The notes: generated from the letters alone by a model not told the origin. A stretch of 41,011 nt of DNA from Sulfurihydrogenibium subterraneum DSM 15120 (GCF_000619805.1 NZ_JHUV01000017.1:1-41011); one strand, 5' to 3'. Counted from the stretch's first letter, positions 16,477 to 23,681 are shown. Translations and numbers: made by a program.

Positions 16477-16641
16477 TTAAACTTTAAAATATACCCTCTC
16501 TTTAAATTCTCCCTTTTTACCTTTGTTAAAACTTTCTATAGGTCTGTAGTATCCAACAACTCTTGTATATTGTAGTGTCTTTGTTCTTTTACCTTCTAAC
16601 ATTTGTAAAATCTCTTCTTTTGTTTTTGCTGTTTTAACCAT
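16477..16641 (-). CDS. Stand-alone glycyl-radical segment of class III ribonucleotide reductase
   Basis: A 54-codon gene between nrdD and nrdG. Its second half, RVVGYYRPIESFNKGKKGEF, is the conserved C-terminal glycyl-radical region of NrdD; the radical glycine should be G30 in RVVGYYRP. The first half (KTKEEILQMLEGKR) looks helical. The main NrdD protein encoded just upstream ends after its zinc motif and lacks this region. The ATG at 16641 has a strong AGGAGG (16656-16651) 9 nt before it and overlaps the last codons of nrdD in another frame, pointing to translational coupling rather than a pseudogene. I infer that the two chains assemble, and that NrdG activates the small one. Confidence 0.88.
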   Translation of the reverse strand: MVKTAKTKEEILQMLEGKRTKTLQYTRVVGYYRPIESFNKGKKGEFKERVYFKV

Positions 16642-18745
16642 TGCTATCTACCTCCTGTAAATATTTATTAATTAATTCTTCATCACATTTAGGACAGTAT
16701 TCATAATTTTTATCTAATCTACCGTGAATTGGACATACTGTTATTAAAGGAGTTAGTGTTATGTACGGGAGTCTGTAATTGGTTAATATTTTTTTAAGTA
16801 AATTTCTACAAATTTCTGGGTTTTGTATATGCTCTTTTAAGTATACATGTAAAACTGTTCCTCCTGTATATTTACACTGTAAGTCATCTTGTAGAGATAA
16901 AACTTCAAAAGGGTCATCAGTGTAATTCGCAGGAACTTGAGAACTATTTGTGTAGTAAATATTTTCTCCTTCTCCAGCTGTAATAATATCAGGAAATCTT
17001 TTTTTATCTTCTTTTGCAAATCTATAAGTTGCTCCTTCTGCTGGAGTTGCTTCAAGATTATAAAGGTTGCCTGTTTCTTCTTGGAACTTTACAATTTTAC
17101 TTCTAATATAATCTAAAACTTCTCCTGCAAATTTAATTCCTTCTGGTGTTGTAATATCGTATTCATCGTTTGTAAAATTTCTTATCATTTCATTCATACC
17201 ATTAACACCTATTGTCGAGAAGTGATTTTTAAAAGAAGGTAAGTATCTTTTAGTATATGGATATAAACCTCTATCGTACATATCTTGAACAAACTTTCTT
17301 TTTCTTTCTAACGTATCCTTTGCAATTTCTAACAGTCTATCTAATTCTTTGTAAAAACCTTCTTTGTTACCTTTAAACCTGTATCCAAGTCTTGCCATAT
17401 TTAGAGTTACAACTCCTATAGAACCTGTCATTTCAGCACTTCCAAAAAGCCCATTACCTCTTTTTAAAAGTTCTCTTAAATCAAGTTGTAATCTACAACA
17501 CATACTTCTAACCATATATGGTTGGAATGCATCTGGATTTCTCACTCTATTTCCATTTTCATCAATTGTATACTGACTACCTATAAAATTTTGGAAATAA
17601 GCGGTTCCTAATTTTGCCGTATTTTCAAAAAGTATATCTGTATTTTCTCCATACCAGTCAAAATCTTCGGTAATGTTGACTGTTGGGATTGGAAATGTAA
17701 AGGGTTGTCCTGTTTTGTCACCTTCTGTCATTATTTCAAAAAAAGCTCTATTTATCATATTCATCTCTTTTTGGAAATGTTTAAATCTTAAATCTGTAAG
17801 GGTTTTAATATTTTTATCTCGTTTTTTGCCTTCTTCTAAAAGTTGTTCATCATGTATACCTTCAAAAAGGTGTCTATCGTTAACAGTAGGCCATTGGTCT
17901 TTTAAATCTTCTGGTACAGTCCAATCTATCGTTATATTTGTAAATGGAGATTGACCCCACCTTGATGGAACGTTTAAATTGTAAACAAAACTTATTATGG
18001 CTTTTTTTACTTCTTTGTAAGACAATTTATCTTTAAAAACGTATGGTGCTAAATAAGTATCAAATGAACTAAATGATTGTGCCCCTGCCCATTCTGATTG
18101 TAAAACACCTAAGAAATTTGCCATCTGACCAAGTGCTTCCCTAAAATGTTTAGGAGGTTTGCTTTCAACCCTACCTCTAACACCACCAAATCCTTCATTT
18201 AAAAGTTGTCTTAAACTCCAACCTGCACAATACCCAGATAAATTATCTAAATCGTGAATGTGAATATCTCCGTTCCTATGTGCATATCCTGCCTCTTTGC
18301 TATAGACTTTGTCTAACCAATAGTTAGCTATAACTTTTCCTGCAAGATTGTTAACTAAACCAGCATGAGAATAGCCCATATTAGAATTTGCATTTACTCT
18401 CCAATCTTTGTTAAAGATATACTCTTCAACTGCTTGAGTTGTGTCAATATAAGTTGTATCATCGTTAAGACCAAGAACATGTTCCCTTTGAAGTTTTCTT
18501 GTATGTCTGTATAACATAAACGATCTCATAACTTCAAAATAACCAGCTCTAAATAACTCTTTTTCTATCAAGTCTTGTATCTCTTCAACAGCCCATACAT
18601 CTTTTTGTTCTAACGTTTTGATAACTGCATTATAAATATTTTCATCATATTTTTGATTAACACTTTCAAAAGCCTTGGTTATTGCATCTTTAATTTTATA
18701 AGGCATAAATTCTTGAATAGAACCATCTCTTTTTATTATTAACAT
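16634..18745 (-). CDS. nrdD: Anaerobic (class III) ribonucleoside-triphosphate reductase main subunit, lacking the glycyl-radical loop
   Basis: This protein reduces ribonucleotides to deoxyribonucleotides without oxygen. The N-terminal ATP-cone (residues 1 to about 95, starting MLIIKRDGSIQEF) is followed by the ten-stranded barrel. The conserved catalytic-cysteine region is RSMCCRLQLD. The C-terminal zinc site is C671-P-I-H674 with C684 and C687. The chain stops 16 residues after C687, before the expected RxxGYxRP glycyl-radical motif, which is on the small overlapping gene at 16477-16641. At 703 aa it is otherwise full size. The ATG has AGGAGGAG upstream. The promoter carries an FNR-like box and two NrdR-like boxes. 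Confidence 0.93.
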   Translation of the reverse strand: MLIIKRDGSIQEFMPYKIKDAITKAFESVNQKYDENIYNAVIKTLEQKDVWAVEEIQDLIEKELFRAGYFEVMRSFMLYRHTRKLQREHVLGLNDDTTYIDTTQAVEEYIFNKDWRVNANSNMGYSHAGLVNNLAGKVIANYWLDKVYSKEAGYAHRNGDIHIHDLDNLSGYCAGWSLRQLLNEGFGGVRGRVESKPPKHFREALGQMANFLGVLQSEWAGAQSFSSFDTYLAPYVFKDKLSYKEVKKAIISFVYNLNVPSRWGQSPFTNITIDWTVPEDLKDQWPTVNDRHLFEGIHDEQLLEEGKKRDKNIKTLTDLRFKHFQKEMNMINRAFFEIMTEGDKTGQPFTFPIPTVNITEDFDWYGENTDILFENTAKLGTAYFQNFIGSQYTIDENGNRVRNPDAFQPYMVRSMCCRLQLDLRELLKRGNGLFGSAEMTGSIGVVTLNMARLGYRFKGNKEGFYKELDRLLEIAKDTLERKRKFVQDMYDRGLYPYTKRYLPSFKNHFSTIGVNGMNEMIRNFTNDEYDITTPEGIKFAGEVLDYIRSKIVKFQEETGNLYNLEATPAEGATYRFAKEDKKRFPDIITAGEGENIYYTNSSQVPANYTDDPFEVLSLQDDLQCKYTGGTVLHVYLKEHIQNPEICRNLLKKILTNYRLPYITLTPLITVCPIHGRLDKNYEYCPKCDEELINKYLQEVDSNG

Positions 18746-18754
18746 TGTCTCCTC

Positions 18755-18764
18755 CTATATATAG
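18755..18764. promoter_or_regulatory. NrdR-like box 1 in nrdD promoter
   Basis: CTATATATAG is a perfect palindrome resembling the core of the NrdR box. Its centre is 32 bp from that of the second copy (18787-18796), about three helical turns, the known spacing for paired NrdR sites. It overlaps the nrdD ribosome-site region and lies just downstream of the predicted start. Confidence 0.5.
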
Positions 18765-18786
18765 TATAGTTTCTTATAAATATACC

Positions 18787-18796
18787 CTATATATAG
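18787..18796. promoter_or_regulatory. NrdR-like box 2 in nrdD promoter
   Basis: A second CTATATATAG, identical to the first. It lies between the FNR-like box (18807-18820) and the -10 candidate TATATT (minus strand, 18784-18779), so binding there would block RNA polymerase. nrdR itself is not in the window. Confidence 0.5.
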
Positions 18797-18806
18797 GAAG
18801 GATGCA

Positions 18807-18820
18807 TTGATTTTTGTCAA
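18807..18820 (-). promoter_or_regulatory. FNR/DNR-like box upstream of nrdD
   Basis: On the minus strand TTGACAAAAATCAA, one mismatch from TTGAT-N4-ATCAA. With the -10 at 18784-18779 the start is near 18772 and the box is centred at about -41. Its TGA (18819-18817) is the stop codon of the upstream decarboxylase gene. Confidence 0.55.
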
Positions 18821-19818
18821 AGATTTTTAGAAAAATTTTCTTCCCATTCATTAAAAGATTTACTAAAGTACTCTATCCTGGATTTTTTAAATTCCCTTGT
18901 AGAATATAAAGGTTTAAAGTCTTTTATATTGAATTTCTTTGATATTTCTATTATTACTTGATTTACTTCATCTTCTGATTTCCCATGAATCATAGAAAAT
19001 AAGTTGTAATGCCAGTTTTGATACCTTGGTCTTATGTAACAATGGGAAACAGACTTATACTGTGATAGTTCTTCACCTACCCCATTTACAACTTCATCTG
19101 GCACGTTCCATACAACCATTGCATTTGCTGTAAATCCTGCTTTCCTGTGATTTAGGATTGTTGCAAACCTTCTTATGTATCCGGCTTCTAATAAGTTATT
19201 TATCTCTTCAAAAAATGTATCATAATCTATATTTAATGTTTCTACTATTTCCTTAAAAGGTTCTTTTACTGGCATTATGTCTTTTTGAAGATAATACATT
19301 ATATCCTTATGTAATTGAGTTAGATTTATATCTTTATACTCTCTTCTTTTAATATTCTCCTTTTCAACACTACTTGCTGTTGTATCTAAAACAACTCCTA
19401 TTTTAAACATCTTTATTGTAGGAAGGATTATGCACTGTTCAGCATTTGTTACATTAGCAAGAATTTCTATCGTTTTTTCAATTCCGAGTTTGGAATCTTC
19501 AGGTACAGCCAAAGTAAACCATAGATTAAAAATTTCGTGATTTCTTTCATAATTATGACTGACACCCGGATGTGTGTTTATAATCTCTGCAGCTTTTTCT
19601 ATATCTTTTACACTAAAAGCAACCAGTGTAGATTTGTATCCAACTTTTTTTGTTTCTAATATTGCAGATGTCTGTCTTATTATTTTCTCTTCTTTTAAGT
19701 TTTTATATAAATTCAAAATTTCTTCTTCAGTTGAATTTAACCTTTTTGCAATATCTTCAAAAGGTCTTTTTTCAAGAGGAAAAGAAGATTGTATTATTTT
19801 TAAAAATTCGTCCTTCAT
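18817..19818 (-). CDS. Siroheme decarboxylase, fused two-domain (NirDL/AhbAB type)
   Basis: This protein decarboxylates siroheme to 12,18-didecarboxysiroheme, the NirJ substrate in heme d1 synthesis. Two tandem AsnC/Lrp-like halves are visible. The first (about 1-140) has the RQTSAILETKKVGY motif and SHNYERNHEIFNLWF. The second (about 165-330) has RRFATILNHRKAGF, ANAMVVWNVP and HCYIRPRYQNWHYN. At 333 aa it corresponds to a NirD+NirL-style fusion. No separate nirG or nirH is present in the window, so one protein may serve for all. It is divergent from sirC across a single FNR-like box, with a TATAAA -10 on its side. The related Ahb heme pathway uses the same family; nir context favours d1. Confidence 0.88.
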   Translation of the reverse strand: MKDEFLKIIQSSFPLEKRPFEDIAKRLNSTEEEILNLYKNLKEEKIIRQTSAILETKKVGYKSTLVAFSVKDIEKAAEIINTHPGVSHNYERNHEIFNLWFTLAVPEDSKLGIEKTIEILANVTNAEQCIILPTIKMFKIGVVLDTTASSVEKENIKRREYKDINLTQLHKDIMYYLQKDIMPVKEPFKEIVETLNIDYDTFFEEINNLLEAGYIRRFATILNHRKAGFTANAMVVWNVPDEVVNGVGEELSQYKSVSHCYIRPRYQNWHYNLFSMIHGKSEDEVNQVIIEISKKFNIKDFKPLYSTREFKKSRIEYFSKSFNEWEENFSKNL

Positions 19819-19871
19819 AACACTACCTCACTTTTTATAATCATTATTTTATATATTCTTTCTGAAAATCA

Positions 19872-19885
19872 TTGATTAAAGTCAA
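19872..19885. promoter_or_regulatory. Single FNR/DNR-like box between divergent decarboxylase and sirC genes
   Basis: TTGATTAAAGTCAA, one mismatch from consensus. Rightward, TAAAAT (19909-19914) predicts a start near 19921, about 42 bp away. Leftward, TATAAA (minus, 19853-19848) predicts a start near 19841, about 38 bp away. One site could therefore activate both genes. Confidence 0.55.
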
Positions 19886-19931
19886 AACATGCTTTTAAAA
19901 ATCTATTGTAAAATAATACAGAGGTGATAAA

Positions 19932-20501
19932 ATGAATCCATTTCCGATAATCCTAAATATACGAGATAAAAAGTTCTTAGTAATAGGTGGAGGTAAAGTT
20001 GCTACAGAAAAAATTAAGAGGTTATTAAGTTTTACAAAAAATATTACGATTTTATCTCCAGATTTAACTTCGGAACTTAATGAAATAGTTGATAAAGAAC
20101 ATTTAACTTATATTTCACAAAAGTATACTCCTGAGCTTATATCAGATTACGATATTATTATTATTGCTGTAAATGATATTGAACTTCAGAAAGAAATATA
20201 TAAAGACGCAAAAAAAAGTAAAAAGTTATGTAATACTGTAGACGTTGTAGAATACTCTGATTTTATTTTTCCTTCAATTGTTAAAAAAGGTGATTTAATA
20301 GTATCTTTTTCTACATCGGGATCTTCTCCTGCTATTGCTAAATACCTGAGACAATTTTTTGAAAGGATAATTCCTGATGAGATAGAAGACTTTTTGAAAG
20401 AGATGAAAGAGCTGAGAGAGAAAATTCCAAAAGGAAAAGAAAGACAAGAAATTTTAGATAAAAAAGCCAGAGAATTTATTGAAAAACATTTTAATTTATG
20501 A
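19932..20501 (+). CDS. sirC: Precorrin-2 dehydrogenase / sirohydrochlorin ferrochelatase
   Basis: This enzyme oxidises precorrin-2 with NAD and may insert iron, giving sirohydrochlorin or siroheme for the heme d1 route. The 189-aa protein has a Rossmann start (FLVIGGGKVATEK, residues 15-27), NTVDVVEYSDFIFPS with D104 (the position of the catalytic aspartate in CysG/SirC), and SFSTSGSSPAIAKYLR. It has no methyltransferase domain; NirE at 15050 supplies that step. GAGGTG is placed 6-7 nt before the ATG, and the predicted leader is only about 11 nt. It is followed by the regulator gene. Whether it also chelates iron, like Met8p, cannot be told from sequence. Confidence 0.92.
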   Translation: MNPFPIILNIRDKKFLVIGGGKVATEKIKRLLSFTKNITILSPDLTSELNEIVDKEHLTYISQKYTPELISDYDIIIIAVNDIELQKEIYKDAKKSKKLCNTVDVVEYSDFIFPSIVKKGDLIVSFSTSGSSPAIAKYLRQFFERIIPDEIEDFLKEMKELREKIPKGKERQEILDKKAREFIEKHFNL

Positions 20502-20520
20502 CTTAAATCATAAGAATATT

Positions 20521-20534
20521 TTGATTTATATCAT
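20521..20534 (+). promoter_or_regulatory. FNR/DNR-like box before the regulator gene
   Basis: TTGATTTATATCAT, one mismatch. A -10 candidate TATACT (20534-20539) abuts the box, predicting a start near 20546. The regulator would then cover the core promoter, which suggests self-repression rather than activation. Confidence 0.5.
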
Positions 20535-20563
20535 ATACTTTTATTAAAAAATTGAGAGAGTAT

Positions 20564-21238
20564 ATGGGAATGACAATAGAAGATTTAAAAAACGTCTATC
20601 TATTCAAACACTTATCAGATGAAACTTTAAAAGAATTGGCATCAATATCCACTATTAGAGAGTATGAACCAGGGCAGGTTCTCTTTTTTGAAGGAGAAAA
20701 AGCAGAGAATCTTTACATTTTATTAGAAGGAAAATTGAAAGTTTATAAAACTACATTCAAAGGAATAGAAATATTCATAAATCAGTTTGGTCCTGTTTCT
20801 ATGATTGGAGAGCTTGCAAATTTTGAAAAGATCCCTTATCCAGCTACTGCGGAATTTATGACAGAAGGAAAAGCTTTGGCTATCAATTTTAAAGTTTTTG
20901 AAGAAAAATTTTTAAAAAATCCTGATATACTTCTATCTATACTTAAATCTTTGTCAAATAAAATCAGGATGCTAAATAACTTTATAGACTCAACTGTTGT
21001 ATTGAGTGCTGAGGCAAGAGTAGCAAAACTTATACTTGAAAGTCCTGAGATATTTGAAATTTTGAAACATAATCAAATAGCATCTTTCCTAAATATAACT
21101 CCTGAAACATTGTCAAGAGTCCTTTCTAAATTAAAAGATAAAAAAATCATATCTATCGAAGGTAAAAAAATCCAAATAAAAGATAGAGAAAAACTAAGAA
21201 GATTGTCAAAAGATGAACCGTTAATCTTTGTTAAATAA
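20564..21238 (+). CDS. Crp/Fnr-family regulator, DNR-like (no cysteines)
   Basis: This 224-aa transcription factor has an N-terminal cyclic-nucleotide-binding-like sensor fold (about 12-130), a dimer helix and a C-terminal helix-turn-helix. The recognition helix reads TPETLSRVLSKL with E181, S184 and R185, the E-x-x-S-R set that in FNR reads TTGAT half-sites. The protein contains no cysteine at all, so it cannot carry the FNR [4Fe-4S] oxygen sensor. NO-sensing DNR/NnrR-type regulators share this property. The ATG at 20564 is chosen (20570 also possible) because GAGAGAG (20554-20560) serves as ribosome site; an upstream TTG at 20552 would consume it. Its predicted sites occur throughout the window. 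It converges on the DUF59 gene with an 8-bp overlap. Confidence 0.85.
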   Translation: MGMTIEDLKNVYLFKHLSDETLKELASISTIREYEPGQVLFFEGEKAENLYILLEGKLKVYKTTFKGIEIFINQFGPVSMIGELANFEKIPYPATAEFMTEGKALAINFKVFEEKFLKNPDILLSILKSLSNKIRMLNNFIDSTVVLSAEARVAKLILESPEIFEILKHNQIASFLNITPETLSRVLSKLKDKKIISIEGKKIQIKDREKLRRLSKDEPLIFVK

Positions 21239-21530
21239 CACCCAGAGCCTTTTTCACATTCTCAGAAGCTCTATCTATAGTCCAGGGTGGATTCCAGACT
21301 AAATTTATTTCAACATCTTTTACCCATGGTAGCTTTTTCACCTCACTTTCTACCCAACTTAAAATTGTTCCAGATAAAGGACATGAAGGTGTTGAAAGAG
21401 TCATATCTATATTAACGTTTCCCTCGTTTTCTTTAATATCATAAATAAGCCCTAAATCAACGATGTTAAATCCTATTTCAGGGTCAATAACTTTTTTTAA
21501 AGCATTTAAAACTTCATCTTTTCTTTCCAT
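21231..21530 (-). CDS. DUF59 (MIP18-like) iron-sulfur assembly-type protein
   Basis: A 99-aa protein of the DUF59/MIP18 family (SufT, PaaD relatives), which assist iron-sulfur cluster assembly. It shows the family start (LKKVIDPEIGFNIVDLGLIY), the cysteine motif TPSCPL and the ending LVWNPPWT. It is the last gene of a three-gene minus-strand operon after a 17-nt gap, with an RBS (TAGGAGGC) upstream. The NO-handling neighbours suggest repair or assembly of clusters under nitrosative conditions; that is inference. Confidence 0.85.
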   Translation of the reverse strand: MERKDEVLNALKKVIDPEIGFNIVDLGLIYDIKENEGNVNIDMTLSTPSCPLSGTILSWVESEVKKLPWVKDVEINLVWNPPWTIDRASENVKKALGVI

Positions 21531-21547
21531 TGTTAGCCTCCTAAATT

Positions 21548-22783
21548 TTATTCCTTTATTCTATAAGAAATGATGTAAATAAAATTGTAAAGAAAAAGAA
21601 TACTACCTACAAAAAGTAAAAATGTTCCTAAAGAAATTACCAAATCTTGCTTTAAAATGATTCCTAAGGATATAACTACTAAAGAAAATGAATGAACAAT
21701 CAAATGGATGGTCGGTAAATTTTTAGGAAGCATCTGGCTTAAAGTAGGAACAGGAACTTTACCCACAAAAGAAGAAAATCTATGAAACCATGTTAAAAAG
21801 GGAACAATTTTGTAAAGGCTTGAATAAACTAACAATTCTAAAAAACCTAGAAATAAAATTACTGCAAAAAGCTGTATTGAATGAAAAAGTCCAAGAAATC
21901 CCATTGGAATGAATAAAAAAGATAAAAACATTCCATTTAGAGCAAAATCACTTTTCTTTTTTGGCTTATGTTTGTAAATCTCGTAAACTTGAATAAGGTA
22001 AATAAGAATAGAAATAGTTATAACTATAAAAAACAATGCTGAAAAAAAAGGAGAGAAAATCTTAGATATAGAAAATCCAAAAACACCTGATGTTAAAAGA
22101 AAATAACTCACTTTTGAGTAAATGTAATTAAAGTTATGAGATACAGAAAACATGGGAAGTAAAACTAAACCAACACCAAAAATAATACTGAACACAAATC
22201 CAAAAACAACCATTACTGCATGAATAAACAAAAGCTTATTTATATCTAAACCTATACCAAAACTGAAGTTGAGAGCAATTAAAAGACCAAAGAAAGTTCC
22301 AAATATCAGAAAAACTGTTCCTGTTATTATAAAAATTGATGTTATATCAAATTTTTCAATATTCTTTAAACTCATAAAAAAATTAAATGCAAAAATGAGA
22401 AAAGAAGAGAATAAAATCCCCGCAAAGAAAGATAAAAATAAAAATAAAGAATGAAAAAACATAGAAGTAATGAATGATAGTGAACCTATTACATATAAAT
22501 AAGCCTGTAAATAGCCGAGTTTAAAGGAAAAAACGGGAATTTCTAAAGCTACAGGAATAAGTTGGTATAAAGCTCCAAATATAACCATCATAATAAAACC
22601 AAGTAGATATAAATGAGTTAACGCCCCGTTTTCTAAAATAGAAAAATCTAAAAGAATATTTTTTTTGTTGATAAAAAGAAATATTGGAAAAAGAAGTTGC
22701 AACAAAGATGCTGGCACAAAGTAATGTAAAATCAGGCTGAATGGTGGAGCAAACTTTGTTGCTAAACTTCCAACTACTCTCAT
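21548..22783 (-). CDS. Polytopic membrane protein, NnrS / heme-copper oxidase subunit I-like
   Basis: A 411-aa, very hydrophobic protein with about 12 membrane segments. Histidine-bearing helices resemble those of NnrS and NorB/CcoN-type proteins: ALTHLYLLGFIMMVIFGALY (residues 54-73), LFIHAVMVVFGFVFSIIFG (around 185), and later FLTWFHRFSS and HLIVHSFSLV. There is no complete heme-copper active-site set (no HH pair with a partner His), so catalytic oxidase or NO-reductase activity is doubtful. It follows the DUF2249-like gene by 2 nt and lies back-to-back with cytochrome c'. A role in NO tolerance, as for NnrS, is inferred from neighbours. Confidence 0.6.
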   Translation of the reverse strand: MRVVGSLATKFAPPFSLILHYFVPASLLQLLFPIFLFINKKNILLDFSILENGALTHLYLLGFIMMVIFGALYQLIPVALEIPVFSFKLGYLQAYLYVIGSLSFITSMFFHSLFLFLSFFAGILFSSFLIFAFNFFMSLKNIEKFDITSIFIITGTVFLIFGTFFGLLIALNFSFGIGLDINKLLFIHAVMVVFGFVFSIIFGVGLVLLPMFSVSHNFNYIYSKVSYFLLTSGVFGFSISKIFSPFFSALFFIVITISILIYLIQVYEIYKHKPKKKSDFALNGMFLSFLFIPMGFLGLFHSIQLFAVILFLGFLELLVYSSLYKIVPFLTWFHRFSSFVGKVPVPTLSQMLPKNLPTIHLIVHSFSLVVISLGIILKQDLVISLGTFLLFVGSILFLYNFIYIISYRIKE

Positions 22784-22785
22784 AA

Positions 22786-23067
22786 TTACCCTTTTAAAGT
22801 GAACTCTATTTTATACTTTCCTTCATAATCTGAAATGTTTATATTGTATTTGTTTTCAACTTTTTCAAGAAGTCCCATAGGTTTTTTATGATTTATCATA
22901 ATTACTTTTTTACTAGGGCTATCCAATAACTTTAAAACAGCCATAGCATTAACCATTGGTTCAGGTGGTCCAAGCATAGAAGTATCAAATTCAAAAACTG
23001 TGTAACCATTCTCTTCGTAGGTATAAACTGGAACAGTTGCACCTTCTACTTTAATTTCATGTTTCAT
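22786..23067 (-). CDS. DUF2249-like small protein
   Basis: A 93-aa soluble protein with a compact alpha/beta pattern. The conserved-looking stretch is DTSMLGPPEPMVNAMAVLKL, followed by VIMINHKKPMGLL, which fits the DUF2249/SirA-like fold. No cysteine is present, so it cannot act as a TusA-type sulfur carrier. It leads the three-gene minus-strand operon and has GGAGGTGC before its ATG. DUF2249 proteins are recurrent neighbours of NO and denitrification genes, but their function is unknown. Family assignment is moderate. Confidence 0.55.
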   Translation of the reverse strand: MKHEIKVEGATVPVYTYEENGYTVFEFDTSMLGPPEPMVNAMAVLKLLDSPSKKVIMINHKKPMGLLEKVENKYNINISDYEGKYKIEFTLKG

Positions 23068-23126
23068 CTTAGCACCTCCAATTTTTGATTAAAATTAAAA
23101 TTTAATAAAACTTTTTTAAATTCTCA

Positions 23127-23140
23127 TTGATTTGAGTCAA
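23127..23140. promoter_or_regulatory. FNR/DNR-like box for the DUF2249-like operon
   Basis: TTGATTTGAGTCAA, one mismatch. On the minus strand TATTAA (23107-23102) could be the -10, giving a start near 23095 and a box centred near -38. A second, one-mismatch box-like string, TTGATTAAAATTAA, lies at 23085-23098 over that start. Confidence 0.5.
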
Positions 23141-23145
23141 ATTAA

Positions 23146-23169
23146 ATTTAAGATAAAAATGTCTTAAAT
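23146..23169. promoter_or_regulatory. 9-6-9 palindrome, copy 1, in cytochrome c' upstream region
   Basis: ATTTAAGAT, six bases, GTCTTAAAT. It has the same architecture as copy 2 at 23198-23221, with centres 52 bp apart (about five helical turns). It is not an FNR-type site. It is probably an operator for a second, unidentified regulator. Confidence 0.6.
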
Positions 23170-23172
23170 TTT

Positions 23173-23186
23173 ATGATAAACATCAT
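23173..23186 (+). promoter_or_regulatory. FNR/DNR-like box of cytochrome c' promoter
   Basis: ATGATAAACATCAT keeps TGAT-N4-ATCA and departs only at the two outer bases. TATTAT (23209-23214) is a good -10, giving a start near 23221 and a box centre at about -41. It lies exactly between the two 9-6-9 palindromes. Confidence 0.5.
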
Positions 23187-23197
23187 TTTAATTATGA

Positions 23198-23221
23198 ATT
23201 TAAGACCTTATTATCTTAAAT
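23198..23221. promoter_or_regulatory. 9-6-9 palindrome, copy 2, over cytochrome c' -10 and start
   Basis: ATTTAAGAC, six bases, ATCTTAAAT. Its spacer contains part of the TATTAT -10 and its right arm reaches the predicted start point, so a bound protein would block transcription of the cytochrome c' gene. Confidence 0.6.
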
Positions 23222-23249
23222 AAATTAAAACTGAATAGGAGGTTCTTAT

Positions 23250-23681
23250 ATGAAGAAGCTTTTGGTTTTAACGTTGATTCCGATATCTTTGGTATTGGCT
23301 AATGAAAGAACTCCTCAAGAACAAGAAAAAGATATGACCTTTAAACAGGTAATGCAACTTGTAAATTCTGCTGCTATAAAAATACTTCAAGGATTTTTAT
23401 TTAACAATGATGAAATGATAAAACAAGGAGCAACCGAGATAAATGCACATCCCTTACCAAAAGGAGGTGTATTAAGATACATAAGAACGGAAAAGAGAGA
23501 AGAATTTGCTAAGATGATGCCCTCTTTTGAAAAGGCCGTTCATGGTTCGGCTGAAGATATTGTTAAATATATCGAGGCAGGTGATAAAACAAAAGCTTAT
23601 GAAAGCTATACATTTATGATTCAAGGATGTATGAAATGTCATTCCCTATTTAGAAACTATTTAGAAGGAAAAAAAGAATAG
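23250..23681 (+). CDS. Cytochrome c'-like monoheme protein
   Basis: A 143-aa periplasmic cytochrome. It has a signal peptide (MKKLLVLTLIPISLVLA) and then a four-helix-bundle pattern, with the heme site near the C terminus, C127-M-K-C130-H131. That placement is characteristic of the cytochrome c'/c556 family. Cytochromes c' bind NO and protect against it. AGGAGG lies about 7 nt before the ATG. Directly downstream, after 9 nt, comes a DUF2249 gene, and then the nor operon. The promoter has an FNR-like box and an unidentified palindromic operator. Five- or six-coordinate heme (c' versus c556) cannot be decided from sequence. Confidence 0.82.
   Translation: MKKLLVLTLIPISLVLANERTPQEQEKDMTFKQVMQLVNSAAIKILQGFLFNNDEMIKQGATEINAHPLPKGGVLRYIRTEKREEFAKMMPSFEKAVHGSAEDIVKYIEAGDKTKAYESYTFMIQGCMKCHSLFRNYLEGKKE

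Noticed and set aside
16634-16641. Sequencing frameshift splitting a single nrdD gene
   Set aside because: The small gene has its own strong AGGAGG and ATG, and about 40 residues lie between the zinc site and the radical loop, too many for a simple one-base error. Reads would still settle it.
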